Shown one piece after another: positions 1 to 6,588 of a stretch of 7,860 bases of DNA; positions within the stretch are counted from its first letter, which is position 1, and every line of letters begins with the position of its first letter. The position numbers were made by a program, and so were the translations under genes. The stretch spans positions 1 through 7,860 of the forward strand of contig WRJV01000228.1 in the NCBI GenBank assembly GCA_009778415.1. Reading direction: 5' to 3'. The notes beneath the pieces were generated by a model that saw only the letters and a list, made by a program, of their open reading frames with translations, was not told the DNA's origin and did no database searches. Origin of the DNA: Clostridiales bacterium (GTDB taxonomy: Bacteria; Bacillota; Clostridia; Peptostreptococcales; Anaerovoracaceae).

Positions 1-623
1 CGCAGCGCCTCGCGCACCAGATAGCAGACGTCCAAAAAAGCCCCTGCGCCGGTGCCGCCGCACAGCCCTGAAAAAATGTGTACGTAGACCTTGGGCGTGT
101 CAAGCCCTGACTTGGTTTGAGAAACAAGGCTCCTTATCTTCGCGGTAAAAGCCTGCGACTTTTCCATCATGAGGTACCTGCCCAGCTGCCTTACGCCTCC
201 GGCGCCTGCTTTTGCGGAGAGCACCTTGATGTCCTCGTATTTCAGCCATTCCTTGTACTCGGGTTTGGCCGCCAGCGACCTTGCGTTGTCCTTAAGGAGG
301 GCAGTGATGTCCCCCGTGTAGGAAATGTCGAAAAACTCCGTGTCCATGTTGATCCTGCTGATCTCGTAGGACCTGTTGTTGCTGGTTTCAAGCCCGGTCT
401 TGTCCGTATCCACCGCAAGGAACTTGATGTGGGAGTACACAGGCACGGCAGACCCCGGGTTGTCTGCTTTCACTCGGTTGTATATTTTTGTTTTGAGGTT
501 CTTCAGGCAGTCTATGCCTGTGCCGCCGAGGCCAACCGCAACAACTGCGCAGTTGTCCTGTTCGTATTGCTGCGCAGCGTCGATGATGCCGCCTTCGCAG
601 CTTAATAAAAGCTTTTGGTACAT
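1..623 (-). CDS. Tubulin/FtsZ-superfamily GTPase-like protein (tubulin-like, Tubulin_2 type), 3' end outside window
   Basis: Only the first 207 codons are inside the window, and they are open throughout. Seen: four FtsZ/tubulin nucleotide loops in order. T1 is VAVGLGGTGID (residues 28-38). T2 is FLAVDTDKTGL (68-78), like FtsZ 'AVNTDAQAL'. T3 is AGAGGVRQLGR (139-149), like FtsZ 'GAGANPEVGR'. T4, the tubulin signature, is SGLCGGTGAGAF (185-196). The stretch between T2 and T3 is longer than in FtsZ, as in the large tubulin-like family of Firmicutes and Actinobacteria. ATG at 623 follows GGAAAGGAGA (631-640) with 7-nt spacing, so the start is secure. No signal peptide is visible, so the protein is probably cytoplasmic. 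It begins 49 bp after the VWA gene stops and has no good promoter of its own, so the two are probably co-transcribed. Inferred role: nucleotide-dependent polymerising partner of the membrane VWA protein. The catalytic T7 loop lies beyond the edge, so GTPase activity cannot be judged. Confidence 0.85.
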   Translation of the reverse strand, partial: MYQKLLLSCEGGIIDAAQQYEQDNCAVVAVGLGGTGIDCLKNLKTKIYNRVKADNPGSAVPVYSHIKFLAVDTDKTGLETSNNRSYEISRINMDTEFFDISYTGDITALLKDNARSLAAKPEYKEWLKYEDIKVLSAKAGAGGVRQLGRYLMMEKSQAFTAKIRSLVSQTKSGLDTPKVYVHIFSGLCGGTGAGAFLDVCYLVREAL

Positions 624-672
624 GGATCGATCTCCTTTCCATAATATGTCATTTTCGTTTGATGTTTATTTG

Positions 673-2676
673 CTACCAGCCGCTGCCTATCCCTCCCGGC
701 AGCTTGCTTATGAACCTTGCCCTGACCCCTTTTGTGCTGAACTCGTCTTTTGAAACGGTCACTTCAAACCCGCTGCCGTTTACCAGGAATTTCTTGCCTT
801 TCATGCCGTCGCCGTAGACGCTTTCGTTCATGCAAAGGAACACGTGCCTCTTGCCCGTCGCCTGAAAATAGCACTTGGAGGCGTCAAAGCCGGCATTGCC
901 CAAGTTGAACTCCGAGAGCCTGATCCTTCCCCTGCCTTTGGTGCGGCAGCTTTCCTCGTAGTAGTTACCGTCGCTGTCGAACTGCTGCACAACGCAGGTG
1001 CCGTAAAAGCGTTTTTGCAGAAGCATCCAAGTGACAACGCCTATTGCGGCAAGAGCTATCAAAAGCCCTGCCAGCAGCAGCAATGCCCCAAGCAGGGTTA
1101 TGCTCACCGTCCGCACGAAAACGTCAAAGTCGCAGTACGCGCCCTCCTGGTCGTAAGCCCTCATCTTGAACATGCCTTTGCCGAGGCTGTAGCTGCTCAT
1201 GTGCAGCGTTGATCCGGAAATGCGGTACTCGTCGCTGTTGAACGCGCTGGACAGAGCCTCGTAGGTCAATGCTGAGCCGCTGGGCGAGGAGACCCCAGGC
1301 GACAGGTCGATTTCTGCCTCGTTGCCCTTAAACGGCCAGAGCAGCACCGTATGTTCGATGTTTTTTTCAAAAACAGGCGGGTTGTTGTCCACGCCAAGGG
1401 CAATTTCTTCAGTCTGCAGCAGGTACCCCTCTCCTGCCACCTCTGCTTTCACGGTATAAAACCCGCTTTTCTCCAATATCAGGCGGTATTCAAAAGCAGG
1501 GCCAGAAGCGCTCATGTCAAAGCTTTGCGCACCTCCCTTGCCGCCTGTCACAGTGAGAACCGCTTTGAAGCCGCTGTATTTGTCCGCCGCGATTGCCGCG
1601 CCCGATTCCTCAAGCGCCACGCTTATCAGCACGCTGTCGCCCGCAAGGTGTGCGCCGCCGGCGGGCGAAGCCGAAATTTCGGCCGTCAAATTGGTGTTGT
1701 ACACTATGTTTATCTGTATCCTGCTACCGGGGGCCCCTTTCACCCTGTACTTCCACAGCCCCGGATCCGGGCTTGTCACTTTGATTATCGTGTAGGTTTC
1801 TGCGGTGTAGGCGAACGAAGCTATGTCTGCTTTTTCATAAACCCTTCCGTGCGGGCTTTCCAGCGAATAGTCCTCTGCGCCCCCTGAAAGGACGATGTTC
1901 ACCTCCTCGACGCCTACTGCCGGCACTTCAAAACTGCCTGTTATCTCGCCTGAGCCCGGAAACGCCTCGCTGGCGTCGTCGAACATGACGGCGTTGTAAA
2001 TCAACGCATAGTACAGCTTGAACACGTCGTCCAGGTCAGCCGCTTTTTTGACCTCCCGAAACTGGCCCCCCACCGCATTGGCGATCTGCATCAGCTCTGC
2101 CGAATTGGCAGACCCGTCGGCGTTCAGGCTTATTGCGTGGATCTTGTAGCCCAGCTCCATCGCCCTTTGAATAGCGTCCGCCTTGTCCTTTTGCGACTGG
2201 GCAACCTCTTCTTCTGTCGGCAGGTCGGTGTTCCCGTCGCTGAGCAGCAGTATCAAGGAAGGGAGGTTTGGGTTTCCGTCCGCATTTAGCATGTTCACGG
2301 CTGTCTGCAGGCCTTTTCCTATGTTGGTGTCGCCGCCGGGCGCAATGCTCCTCACTTGCTCGACTATGTTCTGCTTTGCCCAAATCCCGTCTGCGTATGC
2401 CATATTGAGCTGCATGGCTATGCCCTCGTTGAAAACCACCGCCCCGACCCTGTTTCCCTTTTCGGCCAGCAGGGCGACGAACTTGCCGATGGCAGAAAAG
2501 CGCAGCCCTTGCCCGTCCGTCCTGGCCATGGACCCGCTGGAGTCAACCACCAAAACAATGTTGTACCTGTTTGAGGCAGCCCTGCCTTCTGCGCCGGACG
2601 CAGCGCAAAAAATGCCCAAAATCAAAAATAAGCAAAGAGAGAGCGCCATCGTTTTCAAGAAAATTGTCCGCTTCAT
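673..2676 (-). CDS. Secreted, membrane-anchored von Willebrand factor A (VWA) domain protein
   Basis: 667 residues from the ATG at 2676. A Sec signal peptide (basic start MKRTIFLK, hydrophobic to about residue 25, small residues near 26-35) leads into a VWA domain at about 39-230. Its metal-ion-dependent adhesion site is complete: DSSGS (D45, S47, S49), T117 in GGDTNIG, and D147 in LLLSDGNTD. Residues of about 240-520 are beta-rich and Ig/cadherin-like in look. One strong membrane helix spans about 525-552, followed by Lys-Arg. A cytoplasmic tail of about 115 residues, rich in predicted strands, matches nothing I recognise. The VWA would therefore sit outside the cell and the tail inside, next to the tubulin-like protein encoded 49 bp downstream. 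Start choice: a GTG at 2688 would add four residues. I prefer ATG 2676, which has GAGTG 9 nt upstream and a leader of about 29 nt from the consensus promoter. The VWA assignment is firm; the cellular role is unknown. Confidence 0.9.
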   Translation of the reverse strand: MKRTIFLKTMALSLCLFLILGIFCAASGAEGRAASNRYNIVLVVDSSGSMARTDGQGLRFSAIGKFVALLAEKGNRVGAVVFNEGIAMQLNMAYADGIWAKQNIVEQVRSIAPGGDTNIGKGLQTAVNMLNADGNPNLPSLILLLSDGNTDLPTEEEVAQSQKDKADAIQRAMELGYKIHAISLNADGSANSAELMQIANAVGGQFREVKKAADLDDVFKLYYALIYNAVMFDDASEAFPGSGEITGSFEVPAVGVEEVNIVLSGGAEDYSLESPHGRVYEKADIASFAYTAETYTIIKVTSPDPGLWKYRVKGAPGSRIQINIVYNTNLTAEISASPAGGAHLAGDSVLISVALEESGAAIAADKYSGFKAVLTVTGGKGGAQSFDMSASGPAFEYRLILEKSGFYTVKAEVAGEGYLLQTEEIALGVDNNPPVFEKNIEHTVLLWPFKGNEAEIDLSPGVSSPSGSALTYEALSSAFNSDEYRISGSTLHMSSYSLGKGMFKMRAYDQEGAYCDFDVFVRTVSITLLGALLLLAGLLIALAAIGVVTWMLLQKRFYGTCVVQQFDSDGNYYEESCRTKGRGRIRLSEFNLGNAGFDASKCYFQATGKRHVFLCMNESVYGDGMKGKKFLVNGSGFEVTVSKDEFSTKGVRARFISKLPGGIGSGW

Positions 2677-2711
2677 GTTTACTTTCACTCGTTTCCCAAA
2701 TATTAAAAGTA

Positions 2712-2740
2712 ATTATAACCAGCCGTGCAAGCCTTGTCAA
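2712..2740 (-). promoter_or_regulatory. Exact-consensus sigma-A promoter of the VWA/tubulin-like operon
   Basis: On the minus strand, TTGACA (2735-2740) and TATAAT (2712-2717) match consensus at all twelve positions, with a 17-bp spacer. Transcription should begin near 2705, leaving about 29 nt before the ATG at 2676. It sits in the 132-bp gap downstream of the regulator gene, so the VWA/tubulin-like pair is probably expressed independently of that regulator. No intrinsic terminator is evident in the gap, so some read-through from the regulator gene is possible. Confidence 0.85.
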
Positions 2741-2760
2741 TCGGTTTGCCGCTGCTGGTT
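2717..2760. repeat. Inverted repeat bracketing the -35 region of the VWA operon promoter
   Basis: Perfect 7-bp arms, AACCAGC (2717-2723) and GCTGGTT (2754-2760), lie 30 bp apart. The inner arm abuts the -10 element and the outer arm lies upstream of the -35. A smaller odd palindrome, CAAGCCTTG (2728-2736), lies in the spacer and overlaps the -35 edge. This could be an operator that tempers an otherwise very strong promoter. Seven-base arms at this distance can also arise by chance, so the role is tentative. Confidence 0.3.
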
Positions 2761-2808
2761 GAAATTTCATCGTTTCTTAATAAAATCGTAAGTGGGATTT
2801 CAGAATTT

Positions 2809-4059
2809 TTAATTGGTTTGTAAGGTTTGCTTCACGTCGACAGAAAGGCAGTCCCAAAGTTCAAAACTGCTGATCAGGTACCGGGCAGTCAGTTCCTCCT
2901 CGATGGCTACGCCGAACAGCTCTGTTATCCTCTTGAGCCGGTACGCCAGCGTGTTCCTGTGGATAAACAGTTTTTTTGACGCAACGTCAACATTGTGCAT
3001 GGAGAAACAATATGTGCGCATGGTTGCGAAATAATTCGTCCTGTTCCGTTTGTCGTATTCGTCCATCTGGAACAAAACTGGGTGAATGAAGGCTTCGGCG
3101 TCGGTGCTCCTCGTAACGTACAGAAACATCTGGGCTGGTGCATGTTCCCTGTAATAAGAAAGCCGCTTTTTGGAAAGGCTCGACGTCAGGCTTGCCTGCA
3201 AATACTGGCGATGGGTTTGCACAAGGTCAGCAAACGTTTCCGACAAGCCGCTCGTCATATGCTGATTGTTCAAAAATCCAGCAGCTTGGTCCAGAATAGC
3301 GTACTCCGTTTGCTGGTTTACAGTTTCGCCCATATTGCCAAACAGTGAAACGATGTTCCCTTCAAAAATTGTGGAAACAGCGTTGCGGTAGATGCGGGGC
3401 ATTTGGCCGGCGGAATACTCCGCAAATGCTTTTTGCGCTGCACTGTCGCCAATCGGCGTCACCATGACGACATAGTTTTTCGCCACGAACCGCCCGATAA
3501 ACTCTGCCGCCCATTCCTTCAGGTTTGAATTTGTGTCAGGCCTCAGCAAGTCGGACAGGTAGTTTGAAAGCGGCGGCATAACCGCAGATGCGCGGGACAT
3601 CATGATTTGAAGCGCGTCCACAAACAACTGGGCAATGTCCAAATCGTCTTTCTGCAGCTCGTTGCCGAGCAAAAAAACGCCGACGTGCCCCAATATTCTG
3701 TCTTCGGTGTATATCTCCGCAAAGATTCGCGGGAAATCCCCAATAAGGCCCCAGTCTGCATAAAACGGCTTGTAAGTCTTGTTGATGTTTGACAGGTACA
3801 TGTTTTGGAAAGACTGGATAACATCGTTTGGGAGAACCTTGTGCTGATATAGAGTGTCCCAAACATCCTCGCCGAGAAGCCGGTTTGGGTACTGGCTGAT
3901 GAGGTAGTAGTTTTCATCGGTAAGAACGATGCCGTAGCCCCAGAACTCCCCAGCCGCACGAACAAGCTCGTGTACGGAGCCCTTTTTCATAGCTTCCAAA
4001 AATACCCTGCACGCCATGCTTGCACGGTCGCAAGTCGTGCCATCGGCTCCATTCGTCAT
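2809..4059 (-). CDS. PucR/CdaR-family transcriptional regulator
   Basis: 416 residues. The C-terminal end carries the PucR-type helix-turn-helix (HTH_30): residues 355-384 contain NVDVASKKLFIHRNTLAYRL followed by KRITELFGV. The HRNT-x-x-YRL core is diagnostic of regulators such as PucR, CdaR and GabR-unrelated sugar-diacid sensors. The N-terminal 150 residues (GYGIVLTDENYYLI and LGHVGVFLLG segments) look like a GAF/PAS-like sensor fold, which I infer rather than recognise. ATG at 4059 is preceded by AAGGGGG with a 10-nt spacer. The gene is divergent from the flavin reductase operon and their promoters overlap. PucR-family regulators commonly control an adjacent catabolic operon in response to its substrate, so the reductase operon is the likely target, with autoregulation. 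The ligand cannot be read from sequence. It ends 69 bp upstream of the VWA operon promoter. Confidence 0.88.
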   Translation of the reverse strand: MTNGADGTTCDRASMACRVFLEAMKKGSVHELVRAAGEFWGYGIVLTDENYYLISQYPNRLLGEDVWDTLYQHKVLPNDVIQSFQNMYLSNINKTYKPFYADWGLIGDFPRIFAEIYTEDRILGHVGVFLLGNELQKDDLDIAQLFVDALQIMMSRASAVMPPLSNYLSDLLRPDTNSNLKEWAAEFIGRFVAKNYVVMVTPIGDSAAQKAFAEYSAGQMPRIYRNAVSTIFEGNIVSLFGNMGETVNQQTEYAILDQAAGFLNNQHMTSGLSETFADLVQTHRQYLQASLTSSLSKKRLSYYREHAPAQMFLYVTRSTDAEAFIHPVLFQMDEYDKRNRTNYFATMRTYCFSMHNVDVASKKLFIHRNTLAYRLKRITELFGVAIEEELTARYLISSFELWDCLSVDVKQTLQTN

Positions 4060-4126
4060 ATTTCACAATCCCCCTTGCCACGTTTTCACATCGGTACATA
4101 GAAACCCTCAAGATAAATTGATATAC

Positions 4127-4156
4127 TTGACGGTGCAACAAGCAACCTCATATTAT
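4127..4156 (+). promoter_or_regulatory. Promoter of the flavin reductase/NTF2-like operon
   Basis: TTGACG (4127-4132) and TATTAT (4151-4156) with an 18-bp spacer. Transcription should begin near 4163, giving a leader of about 105-113 nt before the reductase start. The promoter overlaps the divergent regulator promoter. AAGCAA (4140-4145) and TTGCTT (4179-4184) form a loosely spaced inverted pair across the overlap that might contribute to regulator binding. Confidence 0.65.
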
Positions 4157-4178
4157 CACAAGGCAAACTCTAGTTCAA
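4150..4178 (-). promoter_or_regulatory. Promoter of the PucR-family regulator gene
   Basis: Minus strand: TTGAAC (4173-4178), 17-bp spacer, TAATAT (4150-4155). Predicted start is near 4143, giving an untranslated leader of about 84 nt. Its -10 shares five bases with the -10 of the opposing promoter, so RNA polymerase could not occupy both at once. A weaker alternative, TTGCAC/TATCTT, lies further downstream. Confidence 0.6.
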
Positions 4179-4214
4179 TTGCTTTTTGTTTGATTCACAC
4201 AGGTGCTTTACAGT

Positions 4215-4253
4215 ATGGGGCAGAGCCCCATCTGGGTTCCGGGCGACAGCCCG
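4215..4253 (+). promoter_or_regulatory. Tandem GC-rich hairpins in the leader of the flavin reductase mRNA
   Basis: Hairpin 1 is ATGGGGC-AGA-GCCCCAT (4215-4231): a perfect 7-bp stem with a 3-nt loop. Hairpin 2 is CGGGC-GACA-GCCCG (4240-4253): a perfect 5-bp stem with a 4-nt loop. Eight bases separate them, and hairpin 2 ends 7 nt before the AAAGGAG ribosome binding site. Neither is followed by a U-run, so they are not ordinary intrinsic terminators. Options are a translation-modulating leader, an mRNA stabiliser, or a dispersed palindromic repeat that inserted in the leader. No known riboswitch class is recognisable. Confidence 0.5.
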
Positions 4254-4260
4254 CATTAAG

Positions 4261-4278
4261 AAAGGAGTGGTTAATATT
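4261..4278 (+). promoter_or_regulatory. Ribosome binding site pointing to an ATT initiation codon
   Basis: AAAGGAG (4261-4267) is the only good Shine-Dalgarno sequence near the reductase N-terminus. The in-frame codon at the proper distance (8 nt) is ATT at 4276-4278. GTG at 4267 overlaps the site itself, TTG at 4186 has no site and would translate through both leader hairpins, and ATG at 4303 has no site and removes family-conserved residues. ATT initiation is known (for example infC) but rare. Confidence 0.5.
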
Positions 4279-6222
4279 AATTTTGAATCAACATTTACGC
4301 CCATGTACATCGGCAGCATGCTGGTAAAAAACCGTTTGGTTGTCCCTGCCATGGACTCTGGCATGTGCGAAGATGATGGATCGGTTCAAAGCAACGCAAT
4401 CGACTATTACCGTGCCCGTGCGCTTGGCGGCTTCGGCATGGTCGTTTTGGAAATTGCTGCGGTTGAACCCATCGCTGTCGGGATGCCCCATGAATTGAGC
4501 GTCTACGACGACAAGTACCTGCCGGGGCTCAGCAAACTAGCAAACGGCATCAAGTCTGCCGGTGCTCGCGCCATTGTCCAGCTCCACCACGCCGGGCGTG
4601 AAACTTGCGAGGCAATGATCGGCCAGCAGCCCCTTGCCCCATCCCCAGTCCCGTCGATCGTCTATCGGGAGACACCCCGGGAATTTACTACGCAAGAAGT
4701 GTACGAGTTGATTGACAAGTACGCCGAAGCTGCTGCCAGGTGCAAAAAAGCTGGGTTTGACGGCGTTGAAGTCCACTCGGCCCACGGCTACATGGGACTG
4801 CAGTTCATCAGCCCGAGAACCAACAAGCGCATTGACGAATTTGGCGGCGGCATAGAGGGCCGCGCTTATTTCCTCAAATGCTGCATCGAAGGCATCCGCA
4901 GATCATGCGGACCTGACTATCCTGTTTTGGTGCGCATTTCAACCACCGAAGACAGGGTGGGAGGCCTTACCGAAAATGAAGCTGTCACCTATGCGCAGCT
5001 GCTGGAGTCCTATGGCGCCAATGCGCTTAGCGTCTCTGCTGGCACCTACGCCGCATGGGACATAATCGTGCCCCCGCCGGACATTCCCGAAGGCTGGAAC
5101 TGCAACACGGCAAAGCGGATACGGGAATGCGTGGACATTCCGGTCATTGGCGTCGGTCGCTATTCCGACCCGTTTGCAATAGACACGGCAATACGCAGGG
5201 GCGAATGCGACTTCGTGGCTTTGGGCAGGCAATCTATCGCTGACCCCGAGCTTCCCAACAAAATGTTCGCCGGCGAACTGGCCGACATAATTCCCTGTGT
5301 CGGATGCACGCAGCGCTGCATGACCTTCAACGACCCAGCAACACTGCAGGATGGCGACTTCGGCGTAGGTTGCATATTCAACCCCAAGAGCAACAACCGC
5401 CCAGACGTACAGCTGTACCCTGCCGAAACTCCAAAAAAGGTCATGGTTGTCGGTGCAGGCCCGGCCGGCCTTGAGGCTGCTCAGATTGCAGCAGGCAGGG
5501 GCCACCGCGTGTCGCTGTACGAGAAACTTCCTGCTCACCGGGCAGGTGGGCAGTTCCTGCTGGCTGCATATCCGCCCTTTAAGCAAAACCTCACAAAAGC
5601 GATCCGGTACTTCCTGCACATGTGCCGCAAAAATGGCGTAGACATGCACTTTGACACCGAAGTCACCAAAGACTTTGTCGTGAAGGAGAACCCCGACGTG
5701 CTGATAATAGCAACAGGCGCCACACCCATTGATCCTGGATTTGAAGGTGCTGATGTAGCCAACGTCGTGCAAGCAAGCGACGTGCTCCTCGGAAAAGCTG
5801 TGCCCGGTGCTGCCGCCCTAGTCATAGGCGGCGGGCTTGTCGGCGTGGAGACGGCCGAATACTGCGTGGATTACTGTGGGCGCGTAGCCATAGTGGAAAT
5901 GCTTGACGCCATAGCCCCGGATATGTACTTGACTGTCCGCGACAGGTTGATCAAGCGCTTCCGTGCGGAACATGTCGAAATCTACGAAGGCACAAAGGTC
6001 TGTGCATTGACTGGTGACGGCGCCGTGTGCGATAAGGCGGGCGAGCAAATCGTCCTTAAGGGCTTCGACACCATTATTTGCGCCCTAGGCTCAAAAGCCT
6101 ACCAGCCTTTTGACAATACTGACGGTTTGGCAAAGGAAGTTTATATCATCGGAGACGCCAAGGAGGCACGCACCGCAGTGGAGGCCATATACGAAGCATA
6201 CCGCGTGGCCCAAAGAATTTAA
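4267..6222 (+). CDS. Old Yellow Enzyme-type NADH:flavin oxidoreductase (FMN/4Fe-4S/FAD; FadH/BaiCD/2-enoate reductase class)
   Basis: About 648-651 residues, the usual length. Numbered from the ATT at 4276, the FMN TIM barrel covers about 1-340. It includes QLHHAGR (102-108) and HSAHGYMGLQFISPRTNKR (167-185), whose Tyr172 is the expected proton donor. A 4Fe-4S site follows, with Cys341, Cys344, Cys348 and Cys366. A Rossmann FAD fold has VVGAGPAG (391-398), and an inserted pyridine-nucleotide fold has VIGGGLVG (516-523) with Glu541 at the end of strand 2, which suggests NADH. YIIGDA (623-628) closes the FAD site. Known relatives reduce C=C bonds conjugated to carbonyls (dienoyl-CoA, 2-enoates, 3-oxo-delta4 bile acids) by passing electrons NADH-FAD-FeS-FMN. 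The substrate here is not determinable. The start is drawn at GTG 4267, the nearest canonical codon that keeps the whole domain. The enzyme is cytosolic, in an operon with the NTF2-like gene 15 bp downstream, and probably under the divergent PucR-type regulator. Confidence 0.92.
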   Translation: MVNINFESTFTPMYIGSMLVKNRLVVPAMDSGMCEDDGSVQSNAIDYYRARALGGFGMVVLEIAAVEPIAVGMPHELSVYDDKYLPGLSKLANGIKSAGARAIVQLHHAGRETCEAMIGQQPLAPSPVPSIVYRETPREFTTQEVYELIDKYAEAAARCKKAGFDGVEVHSAHGYMGLQFISPRTNKRIDEFGGGIEGRAYFLKCCIEGIRRSCGPDYPVLVRISTTEDRVGGLTENEAVTYAQLLESYGANALSVSAGTYAAWDIIVPPPDIPEGWNCNTAKRIRECVDIPVIGVGRYSDPFAIDTAIRRGECDFVALGRQSIADPELPNKMFAGELADIIPCVGCTQRCMTFNDPATLQDGDFGVGCIFNPKSNNRPDVQLYPAETPKKVMVVGAGPAGLEAAQIAAGRGHRVSLYEKLPAHRAGGQFLLAAYPPFKQNLTKAIRYFLHMCRKNGVDMHFDTEVTKDFVVKENPDVLIIATGATPIDPGFEGADVANVVQASDVLLGKAVPGAAALVIGGGLVGVETAEYCVDYCGRVAIVEMLDAIAPDMYLTVRDRLIKRFRAEHVEIYEGTKVCALTGDGAVCDKAGEQIVLKGFDTIICALGSKAYQPFDNTDGLAKEVYIIGDAKEARTAVEAIYEAYRVAQRI

Positions 6223-6237
6223 CTAGGAGGGCTGGGT

Positions 6238-6561
6238 ATGATATTAACACAGTATGTAGAACGGATGAACAATAAGGATGCCAAAGGAATCGCAGAACTT
6301 TTTGCGCAGGACTGTTTGTTCAATGATGGGGGTGGCCGACCATGGGGATTTGACGACATAGTAGTCAACAGCCGTGATGGCGTATACAATGTTTTTGCCG
6401 ATGTTCTTGCCTCCAACGACGTTAAGGCAACAATTATTAAGCTGAATAATGCTTCAATGGAATACGATGTGCAGTTTGGCGATATTTTAATGCCTTGTGT
6501 CGGAACCGTGACAATCAATGAGGACAGCCTGATTTCCGAGTATATTGTTCGTCCACGATAA
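6238..6561 (+). CDS. Small NTF2/SnoaL-like fold protein
   Basis: 107 residues. The N-terminal pattern YVERMNNKDAKGIAELFAQD, then a phenylalanine strand, a glycine-rich turn (GGGRPWGFDDI), and later strands (VKATIIKLNNASMEYDVQF, PCVGTVTINED, SEYIVRP) follow the alpha-plus-beta cone of SnoaL-like/NTF2-like proteins. Known members include ketosteroid isomerase, polyketide cyclases and the bile acid dehydratase BaiE. ATG at 6238 has AGGAGG (6225-6230) with a 7-nt spacer, and only 15 bp separate it from the reductase stop, so the two are co-transcribed. It is shorter than BaiE, and I cannot align the BaiE catalytic residues to it. A role as isomerase, dehydratase or ligand-binding partner acting on the reductase's substrate is inference from fold and neighbourhood. 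No signal peptide is visible. Confidence 0.72.
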   Translation: MILTQYVERMNNKDAKGIAELFAQDCLFNDGGGRPWGFDDIVVNSRDGVYNVFADVLASNDVKATIIKLNNASMEYDVQFGDILMPCVGTVTINEDSLISEYIVRPR

Positions 6562-6588
6562 ATTGGCAAACAAATGATCGTCCACATA

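Noticed and set aside
640..672. Separate promoter for the tubulin-like gene
   Set aside because: A TATTAT is present on the minus strand in the 49-bp gap, but nothing close to TTGACA is found 16-18 bp upstream.
1351..1887. Plus-strand open frame (178 codons) opposite the VWA gene
   Set aside because: Antisense shadow of a gene with intact signal peptide, MIDAS and membrane helix; no start signals.
4186..4266. Upstream extension of the reductase to TTG 4186
   Set aside because: No ribosome binding site. The added residues come from leader hairpin sequence and do not resemble family N-termini.
4939..5772. Long minus-strand open frame (277 codons) inside the reductase gene
   Set aside because: It lies antisense within a clear flavoenzyme coding region, its translation resembles no family, and it is best explained by codon bias on the other strand.
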